Shown here: positions 5,404 through 5,764 of the stretch, piece after piece
Layout: every line of letters starts with the position of its first letter
Numbering within the stretch: position 1 is the first letter of the stretch
Assembly: GCA_046596415.1 (NCBI GenBank)
Contig: JBKJML010000052.1
Coordinates: 1-5,764 of the forward strand
Length of the DNA stretch: 5,764 nucleotides
Source: JBKJML01 sp046596415
Lineage (GTDB): Bacteria; Actinomycetota; Thermoleophilia; Gaiellales; Gaiellaceae
Direction of reading: 5' to 3'
Translations under genes and position numbers: made by a program
Notes under the pieces: model-generated
Databases searched by the model: none
What the model saw: only the letters and a program-made list of their open reading frames with translations
Told to the model about the DNA's origin: nothing

Positions 5404-5764
5404 GCGTCTCGAGCCGACGCGCACGACCGGACGAGCTCGAGTTTCTGCTCGAGCTCGTCCAGGACGGCGAGGTCGCGCCGTACCTGGCCCGGCACCGGTC
5501 GGAGCCGGGGACGACCGAGCGCGAGCTGGAACGATCGGCGAGCGAGCCCGATGCGTTCGGCCGCTTCATGATCGAGGTCGACGGCAAGCGGGCGGGGACG
5601 ATGCGATTCGAGCGCGCGAACGAACGAAGCCGGATCGCCCAGCTCGGCGGGCTTGCCGTGCACCCGCTCTTCCGCGGCCGGCGGCTCGAGCTCGAGATCT
5701 ACGGTTTCAACGAGCGTGCGATGGCACACGCGGAACGGATCGGCATGACCCGCGAAGGCGTCAA
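5400..5764 (+). CDS. GNAT family N-acetyltransferase, 5' part, apparently lacking helix alpha-3
   Basis: A GTG at 5400 overlaps the transporter TGA (GTGA), and the frame stays open to the window end, giving 121 visible codons; the 3' end lies outside. The start MSVSSRRARPDELEFLLELV is the usual GNAT opening of a basic strand, then a D-E-L-x-F-L helix. LGGLAVHPLFRG (82-93) is strand beta-4 plus the start of the acetyl-CoA pyrophosphate loop, and LELEIYGFNERAMAHAERIG (96-115) is strand beta-5 with the N-E-R-A turn and following helix. In ordinary GNATs about 20 residues, helix alpha-3, separate these two blocks; here RGRR is followed at once by LELE. The reading frame is kept, so this may be an in-frame deletion, a degraded gene or an assembly fault. 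No ATG alternative fits the N-terminus and no Shine-Dalgarno is seen. Family assignment is good; activity is doubtful. Confidence 0.82.
   Translation, partial: MSVSSRRARPDELEFLLELVQDGEVAPYLARHRSEPGTTERELERSASEPDAFGRFMIEVDGKRAGTMRFERANERSRIAQLGGLAVHPLFRGRRLELEIYGFNERAMAHAERIGMTREGV
5429..5460. repeat. Perfect 13-bp inverted repeat with 6-base loop near the GNAT start
   Basis: GGACGAGCTCGAG (5429-5441) and CTCGAGCTCGTCC (5448-5460) are exact reverse complements separated by TTTCTG. The arms are GC-rich, so a stable stem is expected in RNA. It begins 29 bases after the GTG of the GNAT gene and encodes its D-E-L-E-F-L-L-E-L-V segment. No T-run follows, so it is not a standard intrinsic terminator. 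It may damp translation or protect the upstream mRNA, or simply reflect the self-complementary GAG-CTC codon pairs. Confidence 0.6.

Noticed and set aside
4336..5424. 363-codon upstream extension of the purL frame, antisense to the transporter
   Set aside because: PurL homology begins at the ATG at 4335; the upstream part is charged low-complexity sequence opposite a clear ten-helix transporter.
5685..5696. CTCGAGCTCGAG palindromic stretch as a recombination or binding site
   Set aside because: Encodes Leu-Glu-Leu-Glu; alternating CTC/GAG codons are automatically palindromic and common in this GC-rich genome. It is considered only as possible context for the deletion junction.

Overview
The window is high-GC bacterial DNA with tightly packed genes and little non-coding sequence. 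Strong GC/GC-third-position bias, long spurious open frames on the opposite strand of every real gene, and the protein families present fit an actinobacterium. A deep-branching group such as Thermoleophilia is possible, but that rests on the general look of the proteins, not on a search.

Layout, left to right. Bases 1-405 (+) are the 3' end of a membrane protein resembling the CtaG cytochrome c oxidase assembly family. Thirteen bases later (419-832, +) is a small single-domain VOC/glyoxalase-fold metalloenzyme. It converges, with a 20-bp gap, on a purine biosynthesis pair read on the minus strand: purL (4335-2233) followed with zero spacing by purF (2232-853). Bases 4336-4384 are a very short divergent intergenic region. 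To its right, on the plus strand, lies a tightly overlapping set: a 39-codon small ORF with a strong Shine-Dalgarno (4385-4504), a ten-helix DMT/EamA transporter (4501-5403) and the 5' part of a GNAT acetyltransferase (5400 to the window end). These are joined by ATGA and GTGA four-base overlaps.

PurL (FGAM synthase large subunit of the small, PurS/PurQ-dependent type) and PurF (PRPP amidotransferase) carry out steps four and one of de novo IMP synthesis and are evidently co-translated. The purL stop TAG is directly followed, in the same frame, by the purF ATG, so purF cannot encode a propeptide although it keeps all four iron-sulfur cysteines. The transporter and acetyltransferase probably form a separate divergent operon of unknown substrate.

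I see no mobile element, CRISPR array, RNA gene or obviously new multi-gene system. The points most worth a second look are the GNAT gene that appears to lack its acetyl-CoA-binding helix, the coupled small ORF, the purL-TAG-purF junction with its propeptide-less Fe-S PurF, and a perfect 13-bp inverted repeat at the start of the GNAT gene.
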